Positions 44,903-56,444 of a stretch of 64,000 bases of DNA are shown here, piece by piece. The DNA lies in the NCBI GenBank assembly GCA_027579435.1, contig JANBPK010000709.1, positions 359,938-423,937 on the forward strand, written 5' to 3'. Numbering within the stretch: the stretch's first letter is position 1; the number at the start of each line of letters is the position of its first letter. Position numbers and translations under genes: made by a program. Source of the stretch: Candolleomyces eurysporus. Taxonomy: Eukaryota > Basidiomycota > Agaricomycetes > Agaricales > Psathyrellaceae. The notes under the pieces were generated by a model. The model was not told the DNA's origin and searched no databases. It saw only the letters and a list, made by a program, of their open reading frames with translations.

Positions 44903-45054
44903 GGATGTAGCTGTGTGCGAACTGTTCTTTATAGTGATCTCGATTTCACTCTCTCTCTCAGTTTGATGTAGTAGATGGCACACGAATGGGTCTGTGTTCA
45001 AGGATTGAAGAGCTCTGTCTGAGGCAAGCATGCGCTAGCCCGATAGGTGCCTGG

Positions 45055-45960
45055 CGCTGCTGGATTGTCGTAGCTATAGCAGTAAATAGATGGAACCACA
45101 CCCATCAGTTCTCGCACATCGGGTACGACCTCGGCAGGAAGAGGAAAGAAAGATGACTCACCCGCGCCCTCAGCCATAATGCTACCTAACTGGACATTAA
45201 CCACATGGCCTGACTCTCAAAATGCTCCAGCCCATGCCCGTGTCTGCTCAATCCTCCGTACAGTTGACGTCTGCAGCCGAGGGAGCAGCAGGTGAGTAGA
45301 GCCAGAGGTTTTAATAGAGGTTGCAGGCGTTGCAATGTGCAATGCCTACGGCAGCGACGCGTCAATATGGTAGCAAAAGGGTGCAAAAGGGTGATAGGGA
45401 TGACGCACCGGATTGTGCTATATGCTCGGTTTGAACTGCTCGCAACGTCAATGTATGCTCGCATGGTATGATCTCTTCTTGCCAAGCTTTGAATATGGAC
45501 TGGTGAGCGGAGGAGAGGGCTCTCATGACAGAGCTGACAACGGATTGGACCTGGCGGGGGGTTGGTCAGCGACCGATCATACTAACAATGGACGGGAGAA
45601 ACGAAGTGGGAGAGGACGACGCGCCTGGGGCTCCGCACCCACCCGAGGAGTCTCCAAAGAGCTTGGCTTTTTCCTTCACTTTGAGGTCTGACAAGGGTTT
45701 GGGCGTGGTGTCGATCCGTTGAGAGGCAACGTCGATGCCTGGGGGCGAGTCCTGAGGCACATGATCATCGGAGCAGCAATCAGAGGAAATGTAACACCTG
45801 CGAGAGCCGAAGTGTCTGCAATCATGCCAGGCCATTCAAACGTGAACAGGGAGTCATTAATTCATTTTCAGGTAAGCTGAATGATGTTGGAAAGAGATCG
45901 AAGTAGGCGCTTGCCAGTTGGTTATCCATCAGCTCAATTTTCACACGACTGTTGAGTGTA
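45055..45960 (-). pseudogene. USP5-like pseudogene 2 (5' third only)
   Basis: Matches the 5' part of the USP5-like gene at 26361-29705. From 5' to 3' on the minus strand: an upstream block like that before 29705, MTPCSRLNGLA for the intact MTTTCPHLDGLA start, a region with GDSSGGCGAPGASSSP, MARRDHTMRAYIDVASSSNR, zinc-finger relic CCSLGCRRQLYGGLSRHGHG then LEHFESQ, and SIMAEGAG ending at the YCYSYD equivalent. At 45055-45065 it meets the conserved 3' flank of type A copy 2 abruptly. No catalytic domain is present and several indels disrupt the frame. It lies upstream of an intact type B gene. Confidence 0.8.
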
Positions 45961-46497
45961 TGGCGCGGCAAGTTTCGTTCCTTAGGATGGCTTTCTTTGT
46001 TTGGTAGGAGGCTAAGTATATCAAAAGAGAGATCGAATTGGGGCATAAGAATTTGTTAAAGAGCCGGTCTTCCTCACAACTACCCCGACGATTCGGCCCA
46101 GGGATTGGGCGTCCACTTGTAGGTACATCGAAAAACGACCCTAGGAAGGCCATGCTCCGCGACAAAGAGGAAAGGGACATGTGGTCAAAGCAAACTACAA
46201 GCGCTACACCGCTCGTGGTAGGAGTAATCAACTACCGTGGCTTGGACCGCATCCATGCACAATAAACCTCAATTTAGTCCTTGGTAAGCATCCGCCAATT
46301 TTAATCCTCGTTGCAGCCAAGCAAAAAAGCCATGGCGGGAGGAAAATCTAGGTCAATGCGGTGAGGCGGTGGCTTGGACATGACAAAGCTACCCTCGCCC
46401 GAGATATAAAGGTCAGCGTGCGGGCCCGGTGGAGCCCATCACCGACTCTATCTAGCCTTCTCCAGCCCGACATCGTGAACCCGTCAGAGATCCGGCC
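45961..46497. other. Upstream region of type B copy 1
   Basis: About 540 bases without a gene; presumably carries the promoter of the type B gene. A GATATAAAGG element near 46400 lies about 95 bases before the ATG and could be its TATA box. Confidence 0.45.
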
Positions 46498-47712
46498 ATG
46501 CCTGCACTCCACAAATTTCCCCCTGAACTTATGCTGCATATCTTCGAACTCGCCGCAGCATTGGATGGGGTGCTTCAGTCTGATACCAGATTGGCATTAA
46601 GCCTTGTGAACCACGAGTTCGAGCGATTAGTGCTTGCGACTCCTTCGTTCTGGAACACCATCTCCATCGTATTCCCGGGCTATCCTTTCCCTCAACCTTC
46701 GGACTGGCAGTACGACCCCCTTTCAATGTTCGAGATTGGCAAGGATGAGAAAAACGTCTATGCACAGAAGATTGAAACCCTTATAAACCGTATAAAGATG
46801 TTTGTCTCTCGTTCTGGGAACCGTACCTTGAATGTGACGGTCGATGCTAAATCTATGGTCAAAGGCTTGCGCTCGCATATCATCGCCTCGTACCCGGATA
46901 CCGAGATTGATCCATTGAACGGAATATGCACTAGCCTTGACCTCGGCGTATTCAAGGCGGCCGATCCGCTGATCGAATACCTTGCACAACTCTCTCCCAG
47001 AATAGGGGAGCTCCATCTATCCGTGCCAATTGTGTCGGCAGACACTCCTTTCAGAGAACTGTTGAAGCTCAAACCCGACGATGTATCCCACCTTCGAAAG
47101 CTCGATGTTCAGATTGACTTATTCCATTACTCTTGGACTGACGACAACCTTGAAGTCGACGACGAGAAAAAAGAGGAAGTGTTCTTGCAGCCAAGCAACG
47201 TCTATAGTCTGAACCTCTTGCTCCATCCCGATGTTGGAGAGGGTTCTGAGCTGCAGGAGCTACAGCTACCCGTCAACTGGTCCGCAATCACTCATCTAAG
47301 TCTCTCAGCACCGGATCACCACTTTCTCGAAACAGACGATGAATATCAGGCGATCCAGTTTTCCTTGCTTTGCCTTAGAGTTCTTGCAATGTGCCGCAGC
47401 ATCGAACACTGCGAGATTGCAATGCCGTTATTCTGGACGGAACCAGAGCTTTTGGAGCTTGAAGACAGTCAAATCGCCGAACACTCATGCAAACTCGCGA
47501 GCCTCAAGTCGTTCAAAATTCATAATCTCTCGCAGCTTGCGGTGGGATTCGCGAAGTGTCTTGAGCTCCCATCTCTCGAGAACCTTACTCTCATCGGCGA
47601 GAATGGTCGCCCTGATCCCGCAGGGGCGGCTACGAGGAACTTGGAAGAGTTCGCAGCTCGATTTGGGCCGCAGCTGAAAACTGCGGCAGTACATCACATT
47701 GACCTCACATAG
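46498..47712 (+). CDS. F-box protein, type B copy 1
   Basis: Single-exon frame of 404 residues. The F-box is at the very N terminus: MPALHKFPPELMLHIFELAA, SLVNHEFERLVLATPSFWNT, matching the LPxELxxxIF...V...W pattern. A middle region follows (INRIKMFVSRSGNRTLNVTV; LSPRIGELHLSVPIVSADTP). Leucine-rich segments include NVYSLNLLLHPDVGEGSELQ, LPVNWSAITHLSLSAPDHHF, SCKLASLKSFKIHNLSQLAV and LELPSLENLTLIGENGRPD. The frame stops at TAG (47710-47712), but coding-like sequence continues (EDLQDCLTKLQPVSTSFVD). Other copies have CAG at that codon, so about 22 C-terminal residues appear lost by a nonsense change. Probable SCF adaptor; substrate unknown. Confidence 0.85.
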   Translation: MPALHKFPPELMLHIFELAAALDGVLQSDTRLALSLVNHEFERLVLATPSFWNTISIVFPGYPFPQPSDWQYDPLSMFEIGKDEKNVYAQKIETLINRIKMFVSRSGNRTLNVTVDAKSMVKGLRSHIIASYPDTEIDPLNGICTSLDLGVFKAADPLIEYLAQLSPRIGELHLSVPIVSADTPFRELLKLKPDDVSHLRKLDVQIDLFHYSWTDDNLEVDDEKKEEVFLQPSNVYSLNLLLHPDVGEGSELQELQLPVNWSAITHLSLSAPDHHFLETDDEYQAIQFSLLCLRVLAMCRSIEHCEIAMPLFWTEPELLELEDSQIAEHSCKLASLKSFKIHNLSQLAVGFAKCLELPSLENLTLIGENGRPDPAGAATRNLEEFAARFGPQLKTAAVHHIDLT

Positions 47713-48282
47713 GAGGACCTCCAGGACTGTTTGACGAAGCTTCAACCCGTTTCGACTTCCTTTGTTGACTGCAGATACGACCCTGGCTTGAATTTCTGAA
47801 GCACAGTTACTACTAATAATTGGTTTGTGTACTCTTTCCCTTTGTGTTAGTTGAGCTTGGACTTTAGGATACGACAACTAATATATTCTGGACATCTATA
47901 TTTACATAGCCGTTCTCTGCCAGCTCTATCAGTATGTTTCAAACGTTATGGGAGATAATTTAGGTTGCTATAGATAAGATTGGTTCCATCAGGCCAGCGC
48001 TCCTCTAGAGATGTATCATCGATGCGTCGGGAGACTCGAACCCTTGTGTGTACTTCTTTCCCTTTTGTTACGTTGAATTTGGACTCTAAGACGCTGTGAG
48101 TGATATATCTTATAAGCATCTATCTTTAAATGGCCATCCTCTACAAGTTCTCCGACTATTGTTTCGAACATCATATCAAGAGGCGGATAATTTATGCTGG
48201 GCAGAGATAAGATAAGATTCACACCATCAGGCGGGACCATCGATGCGTCGGGATCCATTGCTCTTTTTCACTCCTGCGACCA
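47713..48282. other. B-to-A intergenic unit, about 570 bp
   Basis: Contains the untranslated type B tail and two echoes of a TTTGTTAG(x)TTGAxxTTGGACTxTAxGA phrase (near 47840 and 48060). The same intergenic unit precedes type A copies 1, 2 and 4, with GATAAGATAAGATT-like motifs 80-150 bases before each type A start, so this is likely the type A promoter region. Confidence 0.5.
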
Positions 48283-50026
48283 ATGTCTTCGTCTTCTCCC
48301 TTTTATTCACACTTGAAGACCAATTACGTCCCTTCGGATGCAGAAGTACCCGAAATCCGAACATTCATTAGCACGCGGCAGGCGGTCCTGGATGAAATCG
48401 ATCAACAAATCGAGGGCTTGGAGCGGCGGCTGCAGGAGTTGAAGGGGCGGAGAAGGGCTGAACTGGAGCTTATTGGTGACCACCGAGCTCTATTGTCGCC
48501 TATTAAAAGAGCCCCAGACGATATCCTATCCTCCATCTTTGTCATCGCTGTTCAGGAGCGCAACTGGAACCCTCAAGAGTTGGTGCCATTCCGTAAAGCA
48601 ACGACCTTCAGCCACGTCTGCAAGCGTTGGAGGGCGGTCTCCATCAGTACCAAACGCCTATGGCGATATCTGGATATCCGTCTCCCCATGTATCCGCCCT
48701 CTGGGGACCACTGGAGGATTCAGCTTGGGAAGCTCGAATCCATGGTGAGGACACTTATCGCACGATCTGCAGGCTATCCGCTGTGCGTACAGGTCGAAGA
48801 CAACTACAATCTCTTCACGTGGAGCCATGCCATGGACAGAGGATGCATGAGGGAAGATCTACGATATCTGGAGGGCCTCGTGGAGATCCTGCTAGAATCA
48901 AAAGCGCAGTGGAGGGAAGTGCTGTTTCGTTTCACTCTCCCCTTCCTCGACACACCTCTCCGTCGATTAATTCTCGTACAGCCCTCCGAAAGTGCCATCC
49001 TGCGGAAGGTTGAGCTCAATATTGGCGTTGGGATTCCATTTTCTGCCCCAGGGACACCTCACGACCCGTTGGAATTGTGGCAAACGGATTGGATGCATGG
49101 AGGACCATCAATCCTCATGCACAGTTCAATCCGCGTACTCGACTTAAACTTGTTAATGCAAGATATCACAAAAATGGCCGTTAATTGGCCCTCCCTCGTC
49201 CACCTCGCCTTTACAGGGTACTCCACCATCGTGGCGTCTTCCCTCCACTTTGGCGCTAATGAGGCACTCAGGTTGCTCGATTTATGCCCAAATCTGGTCA
49301 CTTGCAGGATTCCTATGGAGTCTTCGCCTCCCATTGTTGCCACCAAGCCCATCACGATAGCCTTCCTCGAGGAATTATCTATCACCCCTTGTTCATACGA
49401 TATTCCCCGCGACTTTGCCTCCCTCGTTGTTCTTCCTCCACTTCGCAAGCTAGCCATCAACGAAGGGTGGGATTCTGATTACATACCCCACGATTATGGG
49501 GAAANGTGGTGTCGCTCAATTCGTCGAGCGCTTCGGAAATCAACTCACAGATGTGACATTATACACTCCCTCCCTCACTCCCATTGGTCTTGATTATTGT
49601 TTACGACACCTTACGAACGTCATCCGTCTGGAACTTCATTCCAATCCACCAGGTTGCTCTCTTCGCAATCGGTCGGACGCAGCAACTCTAAACCCTGAGA
49701 TGTTTGCCAGAATCACCCCTGAATACGAATCACACACTGGTGGACACCTGATTGGGGTTCCTGCACTGCCTAAATTGGAGGTAGCTGCATTTAGATGTGG
49801 GTTTGATTGCGAAGATCTCGATCTCGATACCCTCGTAGATTTTGTGGCGGCAAGGAGAAAGGAGGGGTGTGAACCACGTACTATAGCGCGCCTACGGAAA
49901 GCCGTCATCTGGGCCCCCAAGCTCCGTCGCAATCCCCTGGAGTTACTTCGATCTAAAGACGTGGATTTGAATGGATTTTCTTTCGAGGTCTATGAGGCGG
50001 GTGTAGAAGAACAACCAGGGATGTAA
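48283..50026 (+). CDS. F-box-like protein, type A copy 3
   Basis: Starts MSSSSPFYSHLKTNYVPSDA at 48283, with a coiled coil (VLDEIDQQIEGLERRLQELK), the F-box-like block (RAPDDILSSIFVIAV; FSHVCKRWRAVSISTKRLWR) and the same repeat-like body as copy 2. An N at 49505 shifts the frame by one base between IPHDYGE and GVAQFVERFGNQLTDVTLYT; compared with copy 2 the N is a surplus base, so the gene is most likely intact at about 580 residues. The end is LRSKDVDLNGFSFEVYEAGV followed by EEQPGM and TAA at 50026. This C terminus differs from copies 1 and 2. Function as for the other type A genes. Confidence 0.8.
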
Positions 50027-50169
50027 TTTTGTGAGAACTGTTCTTCATAGTGATCTGCAATGTACTCTCCCTCTAGAGTTGTGTGGCGATACCATAATAC
50101 CAGTGGATCGTGGCGTGCGTGATCCATGCGAAAATGCGATAATGATTTCATTGTGCACCCCTCTCCAGT

Positions 50170-50480
50170 CTTACCCTCATCCCTCACTCTCCTCATGCTG
50201 GGACTGCTAAAGTCGAGAATGGGTCTCAGCTACAGTCGGAAGACACCATCAAGGAACCGCCCTCAGCATTCCACCTCACATTTCCCCATTCAACAGATCA
50301 ACGACGACGTACTCTCTTTTTCCCGAATGCCCACGAGCCCAGGGATGCACACCTACCCAGCCATTGTCGCTAGCCACGTCTGTCATTGCTTGAGAGCAGT
50401 CGCCCTCACAACGAAACATCTTTTGAGGCATTTTGAGTATTGGTCTACCCGTTTCTCGAGGCCGCTAGACTCAAATCAGT
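50170..50480 (+). pseudogene. Type C F-box relic downstream of type A copy 3
   Basis: Translated pieces INDDVLSFSRMPTSPGMHTY and PAIVASHVCHCLRAVALTTK then HLLRHFEYW match the type C F-box-like block (ISHVCQRWREVALATKRLWR). No start, no body and several lesions. The same relic follows type A copy 4 at about 63590-63780, with the shared upstream phrase GGTCTCAGCTACA.TCGGAAG in both, so the A-C pair was duplicated as a unit. Confidence 0.65.
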
Positions 50481-50764
50481 GTCTTTTCGGTGCAGTCTGA
50501 GGGCGTGGAAGGTAGAAAAAGGTGAAAATTTACGGATAGTGATAGTGGTTGGACCTAAAGAGAGTAATTCCTCTTCAATCGCGATAACGGATAGTTTGGA
50601 GCCTACTTGGCTGTCCAAACGAGCAGGATCGCCCTCGGTCAGAAGCTTCCCAGAACCGGGTCATAAAAATGCAGAAAGCGACTCGAGTGTGGCTTTCTCG
50701 CCCCGCCACCTGCCCCATTATACAAGTTAATGGATAGAGTACAGTATATGCATATAATACGATG

Positions 50765-51785
50765 ATCGTCTGATTAATAGGTAGGTAGCTGTTACCGGTG
50801 CAAGGTCCAAATAATTATTGAAGTAGCGCACAAATGCGAATGCGAAGAGGCCAAAATTAGACCGTACGCAAATCTCTCTCCATAAAGAGCTCTAGAATTC
50901 GTAGTTGCATTGACCTCTTCGATTCCACTGGCGCGGCATGCATCCGCATGTTGAGGGCTCTGAATTAAAGGAGGTGATGAAGCAGTCTTCTGTAGCCCTG
51001 GATGGGAGCCGTATCCTGGGGGATATGACAAGCATGCCATATGCAGTGGTATAGTAAGGGGAGAAGTGCTGAGAGCAGGATAGACCCGACAAGCCTCAGA
51101 GTATGTGGTCTCCAGCGCCGCCATTGACTGCTCGTGGTGCTTTCGGAACGGCGACCCAATGCGTGCTCTTCCAAAATAGTGAGTCGTGGAGAACAGAGAA
51201 AGGCTGATAAGTAGGTATACCATTAATTTCAAGTGAATCACTGCTGGGGACTTCTGCACCGCCGTGGCGGGAGATGCACATCAGAGCCTATTTTCACTTT
51301 CTATGCTTGTCACAATCCAGAAGGCTCACCAGAACGCATCCGCGACTGCTCCGAGTAAGAATCAGAGGCCGACATGTCTATATCGCTGAGGGTGGGCCCG
51401 AAAGTGCAATTAGCCACTCCATCGGAGTATGTGCACACCACGCTATTGATTGCTCCATTATAGATAACACGGCTGTATTGTTGGTTGTAAATGATTGTGT
51501 TCTGGGGTGTCGAAGACATCGGACAACAGCGAAACTCAAGAGGTTAAGGTTCGAGGACGAAGATGGAGAATAATCAATACTGGCGGCAGAACTTACTGCA
51601 GCTTTTATATAAGAGCCGGAGCTAAGTCAGTAAATGAAAGACATTTTTACCCGCTAAATTCCCTGAAATTTTTGTCCGTCAGGTTTTGCTTTGCTTCCAC
51701 TGTTACGCGAGCACGCGTCCACCATGCCCTGTGATACCACTCACTCACTTCATGCAAATGGTTCTGATCTCTCAATGGGTAAAAA
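50765..51785 (-). repeat. Left arm of an inverted duplication of about 1 kb
   Basis: This arm matches, in inverted orientation, 56445-57520. The homology covers the promoter (CCATTGAGAGA, a TATATAAAAGC box near 51600), the whole paralogous gene and the 3' flank (GCATTCGCATT, AATTATTTGGACCTTG). Identity is moderate, near 70% by eye, so the duplication is old. Confidence 0.7.
50892..51519 (-). CDS. Orphan membrane protein, minus-strand paralogue, possibly frameshifted
   Basis: Exon 1 (51519 to a GTGAGC donor near 51330) encodes MSSTPQNTIIYNQQYSRVIY then NGAINSVVCTY and VANCTFGPTLSDIDMS. An acceptor near 51249 opens exon 2 with a hydrophobic, probably membrane-spanning segment (HLKLMVYLLISLSLFSTTHY). 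The conserved C terminus (LSCSQHFSPYYTTAYGML; ATEDCFITSF; STCGCMPRQW) is in another frame, so either a further splice or a one-base lesion lies near 51100. The plus-strand paralogue at 56767 reads through in one frame, which suggests this copy is damaged. I recognise no family. A TATATAAAAGC box about 85 bases upstream is conserved with the other copy. Confidence 0.5.
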
Positions 51786-54700
51786 GGAGCTATAAACCTC
51801 ACCTTGATCAAGGGATCACACAGGGAAGTGTATGACTACCTCATAAAATTAAAACCGTGCTAACGCATGGCTGCAACAGTAGGCGAAAGCTCGGTTGTAT
51901 GGCCCGGTTGGGTCACTCCATATAGTATTTGAACATCCCACGGCAGAATTTAATAGACTTTAGTCACCTTGATTCTGCACCACCCCATTCAGCCGGTATT
52001 AAGTTGAGTGCTAGTGGATGGGAAGATAATGTGTGATCTGATCTGAGTCGGGACCGTCCGCTGCACTTCCCTGACCGTGTCCGTCTTTTCGTCTGCACCG
52101 GAAGAACATGGAGAATGTCACCACAGAGGAAAGCAAGCTTTGCGCGGAGCAAATAAAAGAGATGGTCAGATAATCATCCTATAGCCGCTGGAATGCGCCA
52201 CGATGCCTCTGAATGTGACAGCAATTGACAGGCGTCAAAACATATGTCACTCAGAGAGCCGACGATCAAAGAGTAACAAAACTCGTGATCTGAGAAGCGA
52301 AGTCCCTTATTGTCCTGTTACTTGCCCACCTACTCCAATACATTCACATAACACGATCAACAAAAGGGTTCGTAGATGTAATCAAATCACCCGTTTACGC
52401 TCTGGAACCTCCATGGTCTCAATAATCGTCACACAGCGATCCCTAAGAGCGTATGAGAAGGCCCTGCAGTAAAAATGAATAATCTGAGCGCTAAGCAATG
52501 TCGCGCTTGTCTCAGTCGGGTTACGGTTTCAGGACTCGGTCAATTGGAATTGCATCTGAAGGGCTTCAATCTCCGCGTAATGATCAATCGATGAGGCACA
52601 AACTAAGCAACGACCAAACAACTCACGTTATAGTACCAAATTTGTCAGCTACAATCGGGATCTGCGCACACGTTCATCCCTTTGTCGGTTTGGGTCACCG
52701 ATTCTGCGAGGGTCCACAAACTGAAAGGGGAAGATGAGTGAGGAAGAGATCAGAGCGGACGTGCATGTTAAAGGAGCAGTAGGGTGGAAGCACAACGGGA
52801 AAGCGCACCAAAGATAAAGACAATAAAATGAGCTAAGCGCACAGTCTCATGTAGTGTACACGAACCGAATCTTTGGAAGATCAAAAGCCAAAGGCTGCGT
52901 GCAACCAAGAGCGCCGACGAAGACGTCTGCAGAAAACGAGGCGAAGGACCACCGAGCCGAGAAGCGACTGCTAAGCAGCAATTGCTGAGCGCTCTGGCAG
53001 GGCGGCTTCTGGATACTGAGAAGTGCTTGGCGGTACAATTGTATTTGATGGAGCCTGTGGTTGATCAAAGCGAACTGGTATGTAGGTTCATTTTATTCTT
53101 CTATTGTGGCTTCCATTGAATGTTTTGTGAGATAACTCTAGAGGTATAGGAGAGACTTTTATGACCCTATAGCGCAAACCCCGCCTACACACCCATGGTC
53201 AGCGCTACAATTCTCACGAGCCCCAATACGAACAAGGAGTCGGTCCATGCCTTTGAGCAATGAAGGCGATTGATTAACCTCAATTAGGTTACTGTATAGT
53301 TCTGTGCAAGTAATCTAGAGCACCAGCTAACCTCTGAAAGGGTGCTGGGACCTTCTTGCAGTGAATTTTAACTTGGGGTGCTCGCAGGAGAGGCGAACAG
53401 ACATGATCGTAGTTTCTCCAGAATGAGTGGGAGTTGAGCGTATGGGTCATCCCTGGCGTTGTAAAAGCGGGTTAGAACTCCCATATCTGCTTTTGGTGAA
53501 CTGGGAATTTTGGGCTGTGGCAGGCTGGTGAAAAATACTTGCACTGAAACAGTCCGGTCCCCTTCCATTTCCGCCAAAGAAACATCCTCTTCCAATTTGC
53601 CTGAGCCATTTTGAAAGACAGGTTGCGATGCGGTGGTGAGTGTGAAAGAGGATTCCTTCATTACTTCTCCTTGACTGACCCAGTTTAATGACATGTATTG
53701 ATAAGAAAGAGATGAGTTGCAACGACGACTCAGGCCTCCAAGTCCTGTAAAGAGGAGCCTGGAAACCGTCAGTGTCGGTTGCCATCGTCATCCAAAAATT
53801 GACCCAGATCGTGATACTCTACACAAACAGAGCTTAGTTCCCAGCGCCCGTGAGGAGAGTCAAACCCGTCATAAGTCATACCCCTCGTTCTACCCTGCTC
53901 TATCCAGATCCAAACTATTGGAAACGCTACAGTGGTCCGAGACCATGTTGTTGTGTTGGGGGAAGCGTCTCTGAGTTATGTGATGCATTAGATCATCTAA
54001 TCTAATCTAACTACTCCCTTGCTTGCCGCTTTTCAACAGCTTCTCGGATCTCGGGAAAGTCATAATCTGAGTCCCTCATACCAAATCCAAAGGGAAACCC
54101 ATCTTTCCCTGGAATTTGCGCGCAAAACACCCGAAGACTTGCCAAAAATCGTGACCGGCGCTATGACCTTTACCCCGGCGGAGCTATGACTGACGCCTTT
54201 TTAGCGAACTATGACTTTTTGGACAAAATCACCCACTCACCGTGGTGGTGGACCAAAAAATCTATGACTTATTCGTATGAACGACTTTGACTTGACACAG
54301 GTATGATTTATGACGCATTTGACTACAATCCCCACCACATTCCGATGTTGCCCAACCGTCTCGATTATAGATCTTGACTTCGCCGGCGTCCAACGATTGT
54401 GACAGTATTCTGGGGCTTCCGGCAGCGCTCACCCGGATTGTGCGGTTGCTGTATCGGAGCCAGCTCCATTTCGGAGAACTCCTTTGATTATCTTGTTCTA
54501 GCGTTTCAACCTGCCTTCTTTGGACAGAGATTCAACGATTCGGGTTTCTCATATTGCGGGAAGAAACTCAATTCCTGTCCCACCTGATTCACTTATCCGA
54601 GGTTTGCTCGACAACATGTTCAAGTGCCGTTGGGTGGTGTTACAGCCTTGATTCCTCATGTTTTCCGCGACTCTGACACGTTGGAAACGCCTACGGTCCA

Positions 54701-56444
54701 TCTCGTCCATGTGGCACATGAGCAGAACGGAGGTTCTGGTAAGTTAGATCTGGTTATAATCGGTTGTTACAGCGCCGACAGCTCTCGTACCGCTCTCGGA
54801 AACAGGATTGACGAGGTGTGGCCGTTCTAGAACAGTGCATTTAAAATGGTTAACCTAACCGGAAAGGTGAAGTTACACATGATGCCCGACAAAGCTATCC
54901 ATGGCTGGCCATGCATGGCAACCGGTAATATCAGAGGCACAGAATCTTGGCCTTTGGGCGCGTTTACGGCATGTTGGACTTGTGAGTTGCTATCTCTGTT
55001 GATATTTGGCTAAAGTGAACACGCCGATGGCAAAGGCAGCTCAAACCAGAGGATGAGAAGAAAGCACAAGAGTACTTCTTTATCAGACCCCGCAAATTTC
55101 GAACAACTGATGGAACTGCCAGCTGTAGCTTGGCTTGGCTTGACTGGTTTCCGGGCTCCTCCACAGCAGGTGCCTCGTGGTCTTAATCTTTTGCCAAAAG
55201 GCGAGGCTACAAGGCATTTTCATCGAAGAATGCCTCCGGCTTTTCGTGAGCGTGTCAAGGGGATGGCCTGACCTGTAAACTCATGGACCACCGTCTAAAA
55301 TGAGGCATTTCCATTAACCCGGGCCTGTCAATCTGATACTGACCTTAGTGGCATCTAGATGAAACACCACGTCTGATAAATTTCCCATAGATATCGATTA
55401 TCAAGTCACCCGTAATATTTGCGTCTCACGGTAGAAGGCATGGTTCTGAGATTACCGGGGTCTACAAGCGGGTACCTCAAGTTCGGCTAATTCCAAGGTG
55501 AGTGAGACAACGTTGTTGCGAATTCGCTAAAGTGCTTTGTTTATTTGAACATGCGGGAATGCCTGATCACAGCTGACTTGTCTTGCACAACCAGGGCCTA
55601 CAAGCTTCGAGTTATGAGTAATTTATTGTGGGTGGTAAGTTAGCTTGTGAACAGCAGGCGGCACACATGCACTTGGTATCCGAATTTCCAATTTTGTCAT
55701 TCATCGATCGTCCTTTTCCACCCCTTGCAGCCGGTTGAGGTTGAGGAGGAATGGGATCAGCTGTTCCTGATTGGGATAGGATAGGATAGGTCCCAATCAA
55801 GAACGGCTGGTTTCCACTCCTACTCGTCCGGCTCCGAGCTGCGAAACACCAGTTTGGTTTGCTGGGTCGAGGACGCCGCATCTGTCAGCCTCACCTCGCT
55901 GGTGTGGGACCAATGTTCTGACAGCCATCAAATGGCTTCAATGTCCCAAAGGCATTGTGGGTCACCACCATGTTTTCCATACTCCTTTCCGGGCAGACCC
56001 GACTACTGGGAGCAGTTGGAGGAACTTCAAGGTTCTCACAGAACGCACTGCGGGGAATGACATGTGCAACAGGCTACACCTTATAGGACCCTGGAAAGCC
56101 TTGAGAGATAGCCCTGCACGCAAAATCCGGAACACTTTGGTGTTTTTTAGGAGCGATCACAGGCCTCAGAGCAGAAAAGCGCCCATGCACTGTCCAAAGG
56201 TAGCACCCTCTTTTTTTTACCCATCCCAGGAAGGAGGAAGTAAACGCTGCCCCCATCTACTACCCTTAGTAAGATCCATCGGTGATTCAGGGGCGAGGAA
56301 TGTTAGAGCTGTATCCCGATCCGGGCTGTCAGTTCTGGTCAATTCCAATTTGTGATCCACACTTCACCATGTAACGCATTGATTAATGCAAGCTTAAGGC
56401 TGATGGTTGTCTCTCAACGCGGGCCGATCCCCTGATCAGAACCT
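51786..56444. other. 4.7-kb gene-poor spacer between inverted arms
   Basis: No intact gene is supported. A minus-strand frame at 53694-53368 (108 codons, LPLILEKLRSCLFASPASTP at its end) is of doubtful status. Between about 54400 and 55272 are coding-like but broken stretches, listed separately. Near 54161-54268 the heptamer CTATGAC occurs four times. Confidence 0.4.
54400..55272 (+). pseudogene. Decayed coding region of unknown origin
   Basis: Consecutive coding-like pieces on the plus strand are in different frames: ENSFDYLVLAFQPAFFGQRF (54399-54587), QVPLGGVTALIPHVFRDSDT and LVHVAHEQNGGSGKLDLVII (54590-54830), MVNLTGKVKLHMMPDKAIHG from 54846 to a GTGAGT-like donor near 54982, and SDPANFEQLMELPAVAWLGL to a TGA near 55272. 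The pieces look protein-like but no family is recognised and no continuous frame exists. It could be an inactivated single-copy gene or an old transposon gene. Confidence 0.35.
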
